In this document: piece after piece, positions 25,436 to 34,321 of the stretch
Layout of the letters: every line of letters starts with the position of its first letter
How positions within the stretch are numbered: position 1 is the first letter of the stretch
Assembly (NCBI RefSeq): GCF_003258835.1
Contig: NZ_NPEV01000003.1
Span: forward strand, 1-64,000
DNA length: 64,000 bases
Direction: 5' to 3'
From: Rhodobium orientis
GTDB lineage: Bacteria > Pseudomonadota > Alphaproteobacteria > Rhizobiales > Rhodobiaceae
The notes under the pieces: model-generated
What the model saw: the letters and a program-made list of their open reading frames with translations, nothing else
Told to the model about the DNA's origin: nothing
Database searches by the model: none
Translations under genes and position numbers: made by a program

Positions 25436-27358
25436 CTACGCCTGCTCGCGCCCGCCGATGCGCGGAGATCCGTGGTCGGCGCCATAGGGCATGGCGAGCC
25501 GCTTCAGGGCGGCGGTACGGTAGGGCGCGTTGCGGGCGCCGTAGCCGTTATAGGTGCCGCGGCGTTCCACGATCTCGAAGAAGAAGCCGTCGCCGTGGGG
25601 GCGCGAATAGAGCTGCAGGAAGCTGCCGCCCGTCTCGTCCCGGTCATAGAGGATGTTGAGCTCGCGCAGCAGAGCGATCTCGTCCTCGGCAAGGTCGAAG
25701 TCGCTGCCGAGATCGCTGTAGTAGCTGTCGGGAATCGAAAGGCTCTCGAAGTGGTTCTCGGCGAGCTTGCGGGCGCTCGCCACAATGTCGTCGGTCAGGA
25801 ACGCGAAATGCTGGACCGAGGCGCCGTAGCTGTCGGAGAGGAACCGGCCGGCGAAGGTGCGGTAGGTGTCGACGCCGTTCATGGTCAACCGGAACGCGCC
25901 GTCGGCGCCCTGCAGGGCGCGCGAGCGGACGAGGCCGGAGGGATCGGAGACGCCGACCTGGGGCGCCTTTTCCACGTCGAACACCGAGGTGTAGAACAGG
26001 ATCCAGCTCGGCAGTTCCTCCTGCTTCATGACCTGCGCCAGATGGTCGATGCGCCGCAACCCGGTCGACTGGATCGACGTGTCGGGCGGCAGGGGCTCGA
26101 ACTCGGTCTCCCAGACCTTGCCGAGCTCGGTCTTGCGGTCGAGGAAATGGAGCACCGAGCCGCCGACACCGCGCACGGCCGGGATGTTCAACTCGCCGGA
26201 ATAGCGCCGCTGGGCGAAGCGGCGGGCACCCAGCATCTCGGTGCGCGTCGCCGCGGCCTCCGCATCGCCGACCAGCAGGCCGATATCGCAGACGCTGGTG
26301 CCGTGCATGACATAGGCGGAGTGGGCGTAGCCCCGGGTCTCGGAATTGACGACGATGTTGATGCCGTTCTGCTGCCAGAGCGTCACCTTGCGGGCGATGT
26401 GGCGGGCGACCGGTGTAAAGCCGAGCTGCCGCAGCATCTCGCCGAGGGAGGCGGCGTCATCCGCGCCGGCGGTGAACTCGATGAACTCCACGCCCTCGAT
26501 CCGGGCCTTGGCCGGCATGTCGGGTAGGTCGAAGCGGCAGGTCGGCTCGGCCCTCCGGACCGCATCGGCGAGCGCGGTCAGCGCCCGGTGGCCGTCGAGG
26601 GCGAGCTGGCGGGTCGTCGCGCGGCTGCGGTTCTCAACGAGGTCGAGGCTGTAGGCGCCGGCATAGCCGGTCGCGGCGACGGCGCTGAGGAAGTCGAGGA
26701 GCGGCAGGGCGCCCTCGCCCGGCAGCAGGCGGAAGCGGCGCGACTTGTATTCCAGGTCCATCGCCACGGCCGGCGCATCGGCAAGCTGGACGTGGAAGAT
26801 GCGGTCGGCGGGAATCGCGCGGATGCCATCGGGCGCGAGCCCGCGGGCAAGGACGTGGAAGCTGTCGAGAACGAGGCCCACAGCCGGACGGTCGGCCCGG
26901 CGGATGACCTCCCAGGCATCGCGATAGTCGGAGACGTGGCGGCCCCAGGCGCGAGCCTCGTAGCCGACGCGCAGGCCCCTTGCGGCAGCGCGCTCGCCAA
27001 GGAGGGCAAAGTCGTCGGCCATGCGGTCGACGCCGCCAAGGCTCGCCGCCGAGGTGGCCGAGCCGAGGAGCATGAGGTCGGTGCCGAGTTCCGCCATGAC
27101 GTCGAAGCGGCGTTCGATGCGGTTCAGCGCCTTTTCCCGCAGATCCTCCGGCAGGCCCTCGACCTCGACCGAGGGCTGGAACAGGTGGATGGCAAGGCCC
27201 TGGTCGCGAACCATCTGGCCGATCTCGGTTGGCGTCCGGCCCTGGACGGCGAAGTCCAGCTCGGAGATCTCGATCCCGTCGAAGCCGGCGGCGGAGAACG
27301 CCGCGAGCTTGTCTTCCAGCGCATCGGCTGCCGAGAGGGTGGAGATGGAGGTCTTCAT
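25436..27358 (-). CDS. 3-dehydroshikimate dehydratase-like TIM-barrel/VOC fusion
   Basis: Two-domain protein of 640 residues. Residues 1 to about 270 are an AP-endonuclease-2/xylose-isomerase-like TIM barrel (GFDGIEISELDF, VGLVLDSFHVLARG, HVQLADAP), and about 290-620 are a vicinal-oxygen-chelate region like 4-hydroxyphenylpyruvate dioxygenase (IEGVEFIEFTAG, SVQHFAFLTDDI, FFEIVERRGTYNGYG). This fusion is the QuiC1/QsuB-type dehydratase that turns 3-dehydroshikimate into protocatechuate with a divalent metal. A shikimate dehydrogenase gene at the other end of the operon supports that reading. No protocatechuate ring-cleavage gene is in the window. Confidence 0.85.
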   Translation of the reverse strand: MKTSISTLSAADALEDKLAAFSAAGFDGIEISELDFAVQGRTPTEIGQMVRDQGLAIHLFQPSVEVEGLPEDLREKALNRIERRFDVMAELGTDLMLLGSATSAASLGGVDRMADDFALLGERAAARGLRVGYEARAWGRHVSDYRDAWEVIRRADRPAVGLVLDSFHVLARGLAPDGIRAIPADRIFHVQLADAPAVAMDLEYKSRRFRLLPGEGALPLLDFLSAVAATGYAGAYSLDLVENRSRATTRQLALDGHRALTALADAVRRAEPTCRFDLPDMPAKARIEGVEFIEFTAGADDAASLGEMLRQLGFTPVARHIARKVTLWQQNGINIVVNSETRGYAHSAYVMHGTSVCDIGLLVGDAEAAATRTEMLGARRFAQRRYSGELNIPAVRGVGGSVLHFLDRKTELGKVWETEFEPLPPDTSIQSTGLRRIDHLAQVMKQEELPSWILFYTSVFDVEKAPQVGVSDPSGLVRSRALQGADGAFRLTMNGVDTYRTFAGRFLSDSYGASVQHFAFLTDDIVASARKLAENHFESLSIPDSYYSDLGSDFDLAEDEIALLRELNILYDRDETGGSFLQLYSRPHGDGFFFEIVERRGTYNGYGARNAPYRTAALKRLAMPYGADHGSPRIGGREQA

Positions 27359-27431
27359 CGGGCCGTTTCTCTCAGAGGTTCCGGGGCGGAATTGTCAGCG
27401 CGGCAGCTCCGTGTCGCCGCCCCGCCGGGCA

Positions 27432-29225
27432 TCAGCCAGTCGCGGCGTGACCGCCGGTGCCGTCCGGGGAGTAGATGTCGAGGATGTTCCAGTGTCCGGA
27501 GGTCGGCGTCGGGTTGTTGATCATGGCGACATCGATGACGGTCGGCTTGCCGCTGGCGATCGCCGCCTGCAGCGCCGGCTTGAACGCATCGGCCGAGGTC
27601 ACGCGCACGCCCTCGCAGCCATAGGCGCGGGCGATCGCCGCATAGTCCGGCATCTGTTCCGCCGGGCTGGCGGCGCCGGGGAAGGTGGTGCCGTGCGTCA
27701 GCCCGTAGTTCGACTGCTGCAGGCCGGCGATGGTGCCGTAGGCGTTGTTGTTCATGATGATCCAGATGACGGGCGTGTTCTCGGCCACCGCCGTTGCCAG
27801 CACCGCCGGGTTCTGGCCGAAGCCGCCGTCGCCCACCAGCGAGATCACCACCCGGTCGGGCTCGGCGATCTTGGCGCCGACCGCCGCCGGCGGGCCGAAG
27901 CCCATGGTGGCGAAGCCGCCGGGGATCAGGATCGAGCCCGGCGTGTAGATGTCGAACTGCTGGGCGACGCCGTTCTTGTTCCAGCCAACGTCGGAGGTCA
28001 GGATCGCGTCGCGCGGCATCACGGCGCGAAGGTCGGCAAGGATGCGCTCCGGCATCATCGGGAAGGCATCGGAGGCCTGCATTTCCGTGTTCGTCTCTGC
28101 GAAGGCCTTGCGTTCCTCGGCGATGCGCGCGGCGCGCCCGTCCGGCCGGCGGCCGTCGGGCAGCATCTCGCGGGCGACGCGGTTGAGCACGGTCAGCGCC
28201 GCCTTGAGGTCCGCGACGGCGCCGATCTCGACCGGATAGTTGCGGCCGATCTCCTGCGGCTCGATATCGATATGGATGAGCTTTGAGCCGTCCTTGCCGA
28301 TGTCGAAGGTGTATTCCGGATACCAGCTTGAGCTGTCGGCCTCCTTGAAGCGGGTGCCGAGGGCGAGGATCCAGTCCGCGCCGAGGGTCTGCTCGTTGGT
28401 GAATTTCATGCCCCAGAAGCCGGTCATGCCGAGCACCAGCGGATGGTCGTCGGGCAGGACGCCCTTGCCCATCAGCGAGAACGAGACCGGGATCTGCATG
28501 TGGTCGACGAAGGCGCGCAATTCGTCATAGGCGCGGGCGAGCGCGATGCCGCCGCCGACATGGATGACAGGCGCGGCCGCATCGGCTAGCGCTGCGACGA
28601 TCCGGCGGGCGGTGTCGTCATCGAGCGAAGGTTTTGCGAGTTTCTTGGAGCCGACCTTCAGCCGGTCCCAGAGGGCGACGTCGACCTCGGCGGAGAAGAT
28701 GTCCATCGGCACGTTGACGAGCACCGGCCCCGGCTGGCCGCTTTCTGCCAGGATGAAGGCCTTTTCGATGATCTCCGGCAGCAGTTCCGGCGTGTCGACG
28801 CGCCAGGCGCGCTTCACGAACGGGCGGTAGATCTCGTATTGCTGGGCGTCGGCGTGGAGGTTGACCTCCTGGTGCGGATGCTTGCCGTAATAGTAGGACG
28901 GTACGTCGCCGGCGATCACCACCATCGGCGTGCAGTCGAGCGCGGCGTTGGCAACGCCCGTTGCGGCATTGGTGAGGCCCGGCGACAGGTGGGTCAAGAG
29001 CACCGAGGCCTTGCCGGTCACCCGCGCATAGCCGTCCGCCGCATGGGCCGAGATCTGCTCGTGGCGGACATTGACGAAGCGGATCCTGGAATTGGCCAGC
29101 GCCGACAAGACGGCGATGTTGGTGTGGCCGCACAGGCCGAAGATGTGCTCGATGCCGCGCGCTTCCAGATAGCGCACCAGTTGCGGCGCCTGTTCCGCCT
29201 TCTTCGCGTTCGGGTCCCTGGCCAT
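27432..29225 (-). CDS. ThDP-dependent acetolactate-synthase-like enzyme
   Basis: Thiamine-diphosphate enzyme of 597 residues with the three-domain acetolactate synthase/pyruvate oxidase fold. The catalytic Glu that activates ThDP lies in VNVRHEQISAHAADGYAR; the C-terminal GDGGFGQNPAVLATAV, followed by an NN stretch, is the ThDP/Mg motif. It should decarboxylate or ligate a 2-oxo acid. It does not show the sequence expected of sulfoacetaldehyde acetyltransferase. Its stop-start neighbour is a CoA-acylating aldehyde dehydrogenase (TGA directly followed by ATG), so an aldehyde could pass between them (inference). Confidence 0.88.
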   Translation of the reverse strand: MARDPNAKKAEQAPQLVRYLEARGIEHIFGLCGHTNIAVLSALANSRIRFVNVRHEQISAHAADGYARVTGKASVLLTHLSPGLTNAATGVANAALDCTPMVVIAGDVPSYYYGKHPHQEVNLHADAQQYEIYRPFVKRAWRVDTPELLPEIIEKAFILAESGQPGPVLVNVPMDIFSAEVDVALWDRLKVGSKKLAKPSLDDDTARRIVAALADAAAPVIHVGGGIALARAYDELRAFVDHMQIPVSFSLMGKGVLPDDHPLVLGMTGFWGMKFTNEQTLGADWILALGTRFKEADSSSWYPEYTFDIGKDGSKLIHIDIEPQEIGRNYPVEIGAVADLKAALTVLNRVAREMLPDGRRPDGRAARIAEERKAFAETNTEMQASDAFPMMPERILADLRAVMPRDAILTSDVGWNKNGVAQQFDIYTPGSILIPGGFATMGFGPPAAVGAKIAEPDRVVISLVGDGGFGQNPAVLATAVAENTPVIWIIMNNNAYGTIAGLQQSNYGLTHGTTFPGAASPAEQMPDYAAIARAYGCEGVRVTSADAFKPALQAAIASGKPTVIDVAMINNPTPTSGHWNILDIYSPDGTGGHAATG

Positions 29226-30632
29226 TCAAAGCACCTCGGTGTTGTAGAACTCGCCGAACAGCTCCTCGTCCGGGGGCCGGTCCTCGGGGATCGGACGAGC
29301 GACCCAGGTGACGTTCATGTAGTGCTTCAGCGAGACGTTCTCGTTGGTGATGTTGCCGCCCCAGATGCCGCAGCCGAGGCTGGAGGTCATCGGCATGCCG
29401 TTGGTGAAGGAACCGGCATTGGCCTTGGACTGCGGCTGGCGCACCATGACCCGGCTGACCGGGGCGTTGGCGGCGTGGCGCAGGATGCGCTCCTCGTCGA
29501 AGGAATAGATGCCGCAGGAATGGCCCTTGCCGCCGACCTCGTAGATGGCGCGGACCATCGGCAGGGTCGCCTCGAAATCCTTCGCGCGGTAAAGCGCCAT
29601 GGTGACGCTGAGCTTTTCGCGGCTGAACGGATGCTCCTTGCCGATCTCGTCCTGCTCGACCATCAGGAACTTGGCGCCTTCCGGCAGCTCGAAGCCGGCG
29701 AAATGGGCGATGGTCTTGGCATCGACGGCGACGGTCTCGATCTTGCGCGAGCCGTCCTCGTTCCACAGCGCCTTGGCCAGCAGCTCCTTTTCCTCCGGCG
29801 AGCACAGATAGCCGCCCTCGGCGATCAGCGCCTCCTTCATCTGGTCGTAGACCGCATCGACGATGATCAAATTGCCGTCGGCCGAACAGCCGGAGCCGAA
29901 ATCCGACATCTTCGACATGCGCGAATTGGCGGCGGCCTCGGCGATGTCGGCGGTCTCGTCGATGACCATGGTGGAATTGCCGGCGCCGACGCCGTAGGCC
30001 GGCTTGCCGGAGCTGTAGGCCGCCTTGACCATCGGCTTGCCGCCGGTGGCGAGCGTCAGGTCCGCCGACGCCATCAGATAGGCGGTGGACGGGATCGAGG
30101 GCTTGCGCACGCACTGGAACAGGTCCTCCGGCGCGCCGACCAGCTTGCAGGCGTGGCGCATCACGTTGACCATCTCGTTGGTGGTCTCCTTGGCGCGCGG
30201 ATGCGGCGAGAAGATCACCGCGTCCTTGCACTTGGCGGCATAGATGCCGGTGACCGGCGGGGTCAGCTCCGGGTTCGTGGTCGGGATCAGCGAGGCGATG
30301 ACGCCGGCCGGCTTGGCGATCTTGGTCAGGCCCTTTTCCGGGTCCTCCTCGATGACGCCGACCGACTTGCCGCGCAGCGCATCGCGCAGGATGCCGAGCA
30401 CCTTGAAGCGCTTGCCGCCGCGCCCGGCGCGGTCGCCGATGCCGCTTTCGTCGACGCCCATCTGGGCGATGCGCAGGAACGTCTTCTCGTTGCCGCAATG
30501 CCAGCCGATGGCCTGGGCAAGACGGTCGACCTGACCCTGGTCCCAATCGGCGATCTCGTCCATCGCCTTTCGGGCGCGCTCGATCATCCCGTCGATCGCG
30601 TCAATCTCTTCCTGTGTGATCTCGCGTGCCAT
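29226..30632 (-). CDS. CoA-acylating aldehyde dehydrogenase (SauS/AdhE-N type)
   Basis: Aldehyde dehydrogenase of 468 residues that would make an acyl-CoA from an aldehyde, NAD(P) and CoA. It resembles acylating sulfoacetaldehyde dehydrogenase and the N-terminal part of AdhE: PAGVIASLIPTTNPELTP, GVGAGNSTMVIDETADI, and the catalytic Cys in SDFGSGCSADGNLI. GGAGATACC gives a strong ribosome-binding site. Substrate is unknown; together with the adjacent ThDP enzyme and HMG-CoA-lyase-like protein it suggests a route to and from CoA thioesters. Confidence 0.88.
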   Translation of the reverse strand: MAREITQEEIDAIDGMIERARKAMDEIADWDQGQVDRLAQAIGWHCGNEKTFLRIAQMGVDESGIGDRAGRGGKRFKVLGILRDALRGKSVGVIEEDPEKGLTKIAKPAGVIASLIPTTNPELTPPVTGIYAAKCKDAVIFSPHPRAKETTNEMVNVMRHACKLVGAPEDLFQCVRKPSIPSTAYLMASADLTLATGGKPMVKAAYSSGKPAYGVGAGNSTMVIDETADIAEAAANSRMSKMSDFGSGCSADGNLIIVDAVYDQMKEALIAEGGYLCSPEEKELLAKALWNEDGSRKIETVAVDAKTIAHFAGFELPEGAKFLMVEQDEIGKEHPFSREKLSVTMALYRAKDFEATLPMVRAIYEVGGKGHSCGIYSFDEERILRHAANAPVSRVMVRQPQSKANAGSFTNGMPMTSSLGCGIWGGNITNENVSLKHYMNVTWVARPIPEDRPPDEELFGEFYNTEVL

Positions 30633-30659
30633 TGGTATCTCCTTGTGATCCTGTCGGCG

Positions 30660-31496
30660 TCAGACTGACTGCAGGGTCTCGGCCGGGTTCGCGTCGAACA
30701 CCGATCGCGCCGCTTCGAGGCAGTTGCGGGCATGTTGCTCAAGCCCGAGTTCGGCAATCCGCTTGGCGTGGGGCAGTTCGATCGACAGCGGAAGGTCGGG
30801 AAAGAGGTAGTTGACCGCCCAGAAGTCGATCGCTCCCTCGCCCGGATAAAGGCGGGCGTCGCGGGCGGTCTGGATCATCTTCTCGCGGGTGAAGGCGAGG
30901 TCTTCCGCGTCACAGATATGCAGGAAGTTGATCCACTCCGGCGGCACTTTTTCCAGCGCCAGCAGCGGCGTCTTGTTGAAGTGCATGTAGAGCGTGTCGA
31001 CCAGCATGCCCTGGTTTCGCCTGCCGGCGCGCTCGAGCACCTCCATCACTTCTTCCAGCGTCGTCAGCCGCGAGAAGGCGGGGAATTCCAGGTTCACCGT
31101 CAGCCCGAAGGGCGCGGCGAGGTCGCAGATCTCGGCAAAGGTCTCCACGATGTATTTGCGGTCGTTGCGCACGTCGGTCCAGGCCGAGCAGATGACCTGG
31201 CTGGCGCCGAGTTCCGCCCCGACCTCGAAGGAGCGCAGGAACTCGCGCGGCTGCAGGCCGCGCATGATGCGCATCAGCTCGATGTCGAAGCATTTGAGGC
31301 CCGTGTCGGCGAGCGCGCGCTTCGTCTCTTTGACGATCTGCGGGTCGGTCGGGTCGATGTCGGGCTCGCCGGCGACGCCGAGATGGAACAGCCGGTAGCT
31401 GACATAGTCGTAGCCGGTGCGCGCCGCCATGTAGGTCTGTTCCGGCGGTGTGACGCCCGGCACGGTCAGGTAGGACAACGAATAGGGATGGCTCAT
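30660..31496 (-). CDS. Sugar-phosphate isomerase/epimerase-like TIM barrel
   Basis: Xylose-isomerase-like TIM-barrel protein of 278 residues. Metal/ligand strands visible: CFDIELMRI, TVNLEFPAFSRL, MLVDTLYMHFNK, INFLHICDAED, PGEGAIDFW and LSIELPHAKR. The family covers isomerases, epimerases, dehydratases and endonuclease IV, so the reaction cannot be fixed. The stop codon overlaps the ATG of this gene's upstream partner region (four-base overlap with the lyase gene), placing it firmly in the operon. Confidence 0.85.
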   Translation of the reverse strand: MSHPYSLSYLTVPGVTPPEQTYMAARTGYDYVSYRLFHLGVAGEPDIDPTDPQIVKETKRALADTGLKCFDIELMRIMRGLQPREFLRSFEVGAELGASQVICSAWTDVRNDRKYIVETFAEICDLAAPFGLTVNLEFPAFSRLTTLEEVMEVLERAGRRNQGMLVDTLYMHFNKTPLLALEKVPPEWINFLHICDAEDLAFTREKMIQTARDARLYPGEGAIDFWAVNYLFPDLPLSIELPHAKRIAELGLEQHARNCLEAARSVFDANPAETLQSV

Positions 31497-32425
31497 GCCC
31501 CCTCCTCCACCGCGCGCTCCCAGGGGGGAACGGGGACGTGGCTGACGCGGGCCGGCAGGGCGCGGCCGAACAACTCCTCCGCCTCGGCGACCAGCGGGCG
31601 TAGCGCCTGCCAGTCGATGCCGGTCCGAAGGCCGATCTGCTCGCAGGCAAAGGCCGCGTCCTCGGTGGCAATGTTGCCGGTCGCCTTGGGCACGAACGGG
31701 CAGCCGCCGAGCCCGCCGAGGGCAGCATCGATGACCCGAACCCCGGCCTCGATGCCGGCGATCATGTTGGCAAGGCCAAGCCCCCTCGTGTCATGCAAAT
31801 GCAGCGACAGCGCCACCTCAGGCGCGATCTCGCCGCGAAGGCGCGTGCACAGCTCGAACACCTGGCGCGGATTGCCGAGGCCGGCCGTGTCGGCGACGTT
31901 GATCTCATTGACGCCGAGGTCCGAGAAGCGGCGGGCGATCTCAGAGACACGCTCCGGGTCGATGCGGCCCTCATAGCCGCAGCCGAAGGCGGACTGGATG
32001 CCGGCCCGCACGGCAATGCCCTCACCGAGCGCCTTTTCGATCACCGGCAGGATGCGCTCGATGCCGTCGTCGACGCTGCGGTTGGCGTTCTTTCGCGAAT
32101 GGGTTTCCGAGGCCGAGACGGAGATCGACAGGTGCCGGACACCGACGGCCATGGCGCGGTCGAGCCCGGCCTTGTTGAGGACGAGCGCGGTGTAGACGAC
32201 GCCCTCCTTCGGCACGATCCGCTCGAACAGCGCATCGGTGTCGGCCATCTGCGGCACGCGATCCGGATGGACGAACGAGCCGACCTGGATGCGCCGCACC
32301 CCGGCCGCCTCAAGGGCCGTCAGGAAGTGCAGCTTTTCCTCGATCGAGAGCTGCCGCTTTTCGACCTGCAGGCCGTCGCGCAGGAAGGTGTCCTCGATCA
32401 GGATATCGTCCGAAAAGTCGTACAT
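31493..32425 (-). CDS. HMG-CoA-lyase-like enzyme
   Basis: TIM-barrel lyase of the hydroxymethylglutaryl-CoA lyase family, 310 residues. DTFLRDGLQVEKR at residues 12-24 is the metal-binding start motif, LHLHDTRGLGLANM supplies metal-binding His, and GGLGGCPFVPKATGNIATED carries the catalytic-loop Cys. Relatives cleave HMG-CoA, citramalyl-CoA or similar 3-hydroxy-3-methyl-acyl-CoAs. The start at MYDFSDDI was chosen because the open frame further upstream only shadows the transporter gene. It overlaps the DctM stop. Confidence 0.9.
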   Translation of the reverse strand: MYDFSDDILIEDTFLRDGLQVEKRQLSIEEKLHFLTALEAAGVRRIQVGSFVHPDRVPQMADTDALFERIVPKEGVVYTALVLNKAGLDRAMAVGVRHLSISVSASETHSRKNANRSVDDGIERILPVIEKALGEGIAVRAGIQSAFGCGYEGRIDPERVSEIARRFSDLGVNEINVADTAGLGNPRQVFELCTRLRGEIAPEVALSLHLHDTRGLGLANMIAGIEAGVRVIDAALGGLGGCPFVPKATGNIATEDAAFACEQIGLRTGIDWQALRPLVAEAEELFGRALPARVSHVPVPPWERAVEEGA

Positions 32426-33698
32426 CAGAACCCCAGGACGTGCGGAAGCCAGGTGACGGTCGCCGGCACGAAGGCGAGGATCAGGAGCACCAGCACCTCG
32501 ACGAAGAAGAACGGTATGATCTGCCGGACGATCCGCGACATGCCGACATTCGCCACCCCTTCGGCGACGAACAGGCAGAGCCCGAGCGGCGGCGTGATCA
32601 GGCCGATCATAAGGTTGAAGATGACGAGGATGCCGAAATGGACCGGATCGATGCCCATGGAGACGGCGATCGGATGGAGGATCGGCACCAGCACCAGCAT
32701 CGCCGCAATGCCTTCGAAGAAGAGGCCGACGAACAGGAACAGGAGGATGACGGCGAGCAGGAACATGGTCTGGCTGTCGACATTGCCGATGACCCAGTCG
32801 GTCAACATGTTCGGAACGCGGTTGTAGGTCAGTAGCCAGTTGGCGGCGGCGACGGCCGCGATGATGGCAAGGATCACCGCGCTGTCGCGCATGGCGTGCG
32901 CAAAGAGCCGCGGCAGCATCGACGGCTTGATCCGGCGGTAGACGAAGAGGCCGAGACCAGCGCATAGGCGACGGCAAAGCTCGCGGCCTCCGTCGGGGTG
33001 ACGACGCCAAGCAGCATCGAGCCGACGACGAAGACGGGCATCAGGAGCGGCAGGACGCCGCCGAGAAGCGCCTCGCGCGTCGTCGGCCCCTCGTGCATGG
33101 CGTCAGCGGAGACCTCCTTCACCTTGACCCTCAGCGCGACATAGGCCGACAGGAAGAGGGCGAGCAGGAGGCCCGGAACGACACCGGCGAGGAACAGCAC
33201 CGGCACGGAGACGCCGGAGACGATCAGCGCATAGATGATGACCGGGATCGAGGGCGGGATGATCGGCCCGATCACCGAGGAGGCGGCCGTCAGCGCGGCG
33301 GCGAAGGCGCGGTCGTAGCCGTTCTTTTCCATCTCCGGGATGAAGACGCGCCCGATCGCCGAAGTGTCGGCGACGGCCGAGCCCGAAAGGCCCGCAAAGA
33401 TCACCGAGGCCCAGATGTTGACATGGGCAAGGCCGGCCGGAAACCGTCCGACGAGGATCTTGGCAAAGGCGATGATGCGGTGGGTGATGCCGCTTGCGTT
33501 CATCAGCTCGCCGGCGAGGATGAAGAGCGGAATGGCCAGCAGCGGGAAGGAATTCAGCCCCTTGAACATCTCGGTCGCGACGATGCGGATGTTGTAGGGG
33601 GGCTCGCCCGTCGCCATGAACCACAACAGGGCGGCAAGGATGGAAACGGCGATGGGCAGGCCGAGCAACAGACCGCCGAGGAGAATGGCATAGGACAT
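32425..33698 (-). pseudogene. dctM: TRAP transporter large permease (DctM), frameshifted
   Basis: Two adjoining frames together give one complete DctM of about 424 residues. The first (33698 to about 32956) starts MSYAILLGGLLLGLPIAV and reads well to SFAVAYALV; the second then continues GLFVYRRIKPSMLPRL and on to FVPATVTWLPHVLGF, ending 32425. The reading frame is lost at about 32954-32956, where one C is missing from an expected CTGGTCCTCGG (reverse strand). As given, translation would end in a foreign tail near 32874, leaving out the last membrane helices. It may be a recent mutation or an assembly error; all neighbours are intact. Confidence 0.85.
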
Positions 33699-33701
33699 CG
33701 C

Positions 33702-34247
33702 TCAGGCCGCCTGATCTTGAACGCCGGCGCGGATCTCCTGCAGCCGCGTCAGGAACCGGATGAAAGCGGCGAGCGCGAGAAGAACGCCGCCGGTGGCGAC
33801 GGCTGATTGCCAGGTGCCGACGCGGCCGATCCATTCCAGCCACGAAAGGCCCGTGCTTTCGGCCAGCGCGCGGGCCGTGCCGATGAGGCCGGAGGCATCG
33901 ATCTGCGGGCGCCGCGTGGCGAACAGGATGCCGGACCAGGCGAGCGCCGCGCCCGTCACCATCGTAACGATGTCCGTCGCGGCATAGAGCTTCTGCGTCC
34001 AGTCCTCCGGCAGGATGTCGGTAATGAGGGCGAAGCGGATGTGCCGGTCGTTGAGATAGGCCAGGCCGATGCCGAACATGACGCCGTAGATCATCAGGTA
34101 GATCGGCAGTTCCTCGCCCCATTCCAGGGAGCGGCCCGTGGTGTAGCGGCGCATCGAATTCACGAAGATGATGGCAAAGACGAGGAACATCATCAGGCCG
34201 GCCCCGAAGGCCAGGATGCGTTCGTAGAGCCGGCTGATACGTTTCAT
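33702..34247 (-). CDS. dctQ: TRAP transporter small permease (DctQ)
   Basis: Four-helix membrane subunit of a TRAP importer, 181 residues, starting MKRISRLYERILAFG. Helices are visible at GLMMFLVFAIIFVNSM, LPIYLMIYGVMFGIGLAYL, TDIVTMVTGAALAWSG and GGVLLALAAFIRFL; RRYTTGRSLEWGEELP is the family hallmark between helices 1 and 2. The frame is open further upstream, but the start fits the usual length. Confidence 0.92.
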   Translation of the reverse strand: MKRISRLYERILAFGAGLMMFLVFAIIFVNSMRRYTTGRSLEWGEELPIYLMIYGVMFGIGLAYLNDRHIRFALITDILPEDWTQKLYAATDIVTMVTGAALAWSGILFATRRPQIDASGLIGTARALAESTGLSWLEWIGRVGTWQSAVATGGVLLALAAFIRFLTRLQEIRAGVQDQAA

Positions 34248-34278
34248 GGGCGCTCTGTTTCTCAAGGCATGCCGGGCA

Positions 34279-34307
34279 GGAGGGCAACGCGCAAGGCGCT
34301 GCCCTCC
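34279..34307 (-). promoter_or_regulatory. Stem-loop between dctP and dctQ
   Basis: GGAGGGCA (34279-34286) pairs with TGCCCTCC (34300-34307), with further GCGC pairing inside. It follows the binding-protein gene on the reverse strand. The same arrangement (hairpin after a solute-binding-protein gene) is seen twice more in this window, suggesting 3'-end protection of the dctP message. Confidence 0.5.
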
Positions 34308-34321
34308 GCAGGGATAGTGGA

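Noticed and set aside
27432-30632. Sulfoacetaldehyde pathway (Xsc plus SauS)
   Set aside because: The ThDP enzyme does not match Xsc and no phosphotransacetylase or sulfonate gene is nearby; only the dehydrogenase family is shared.
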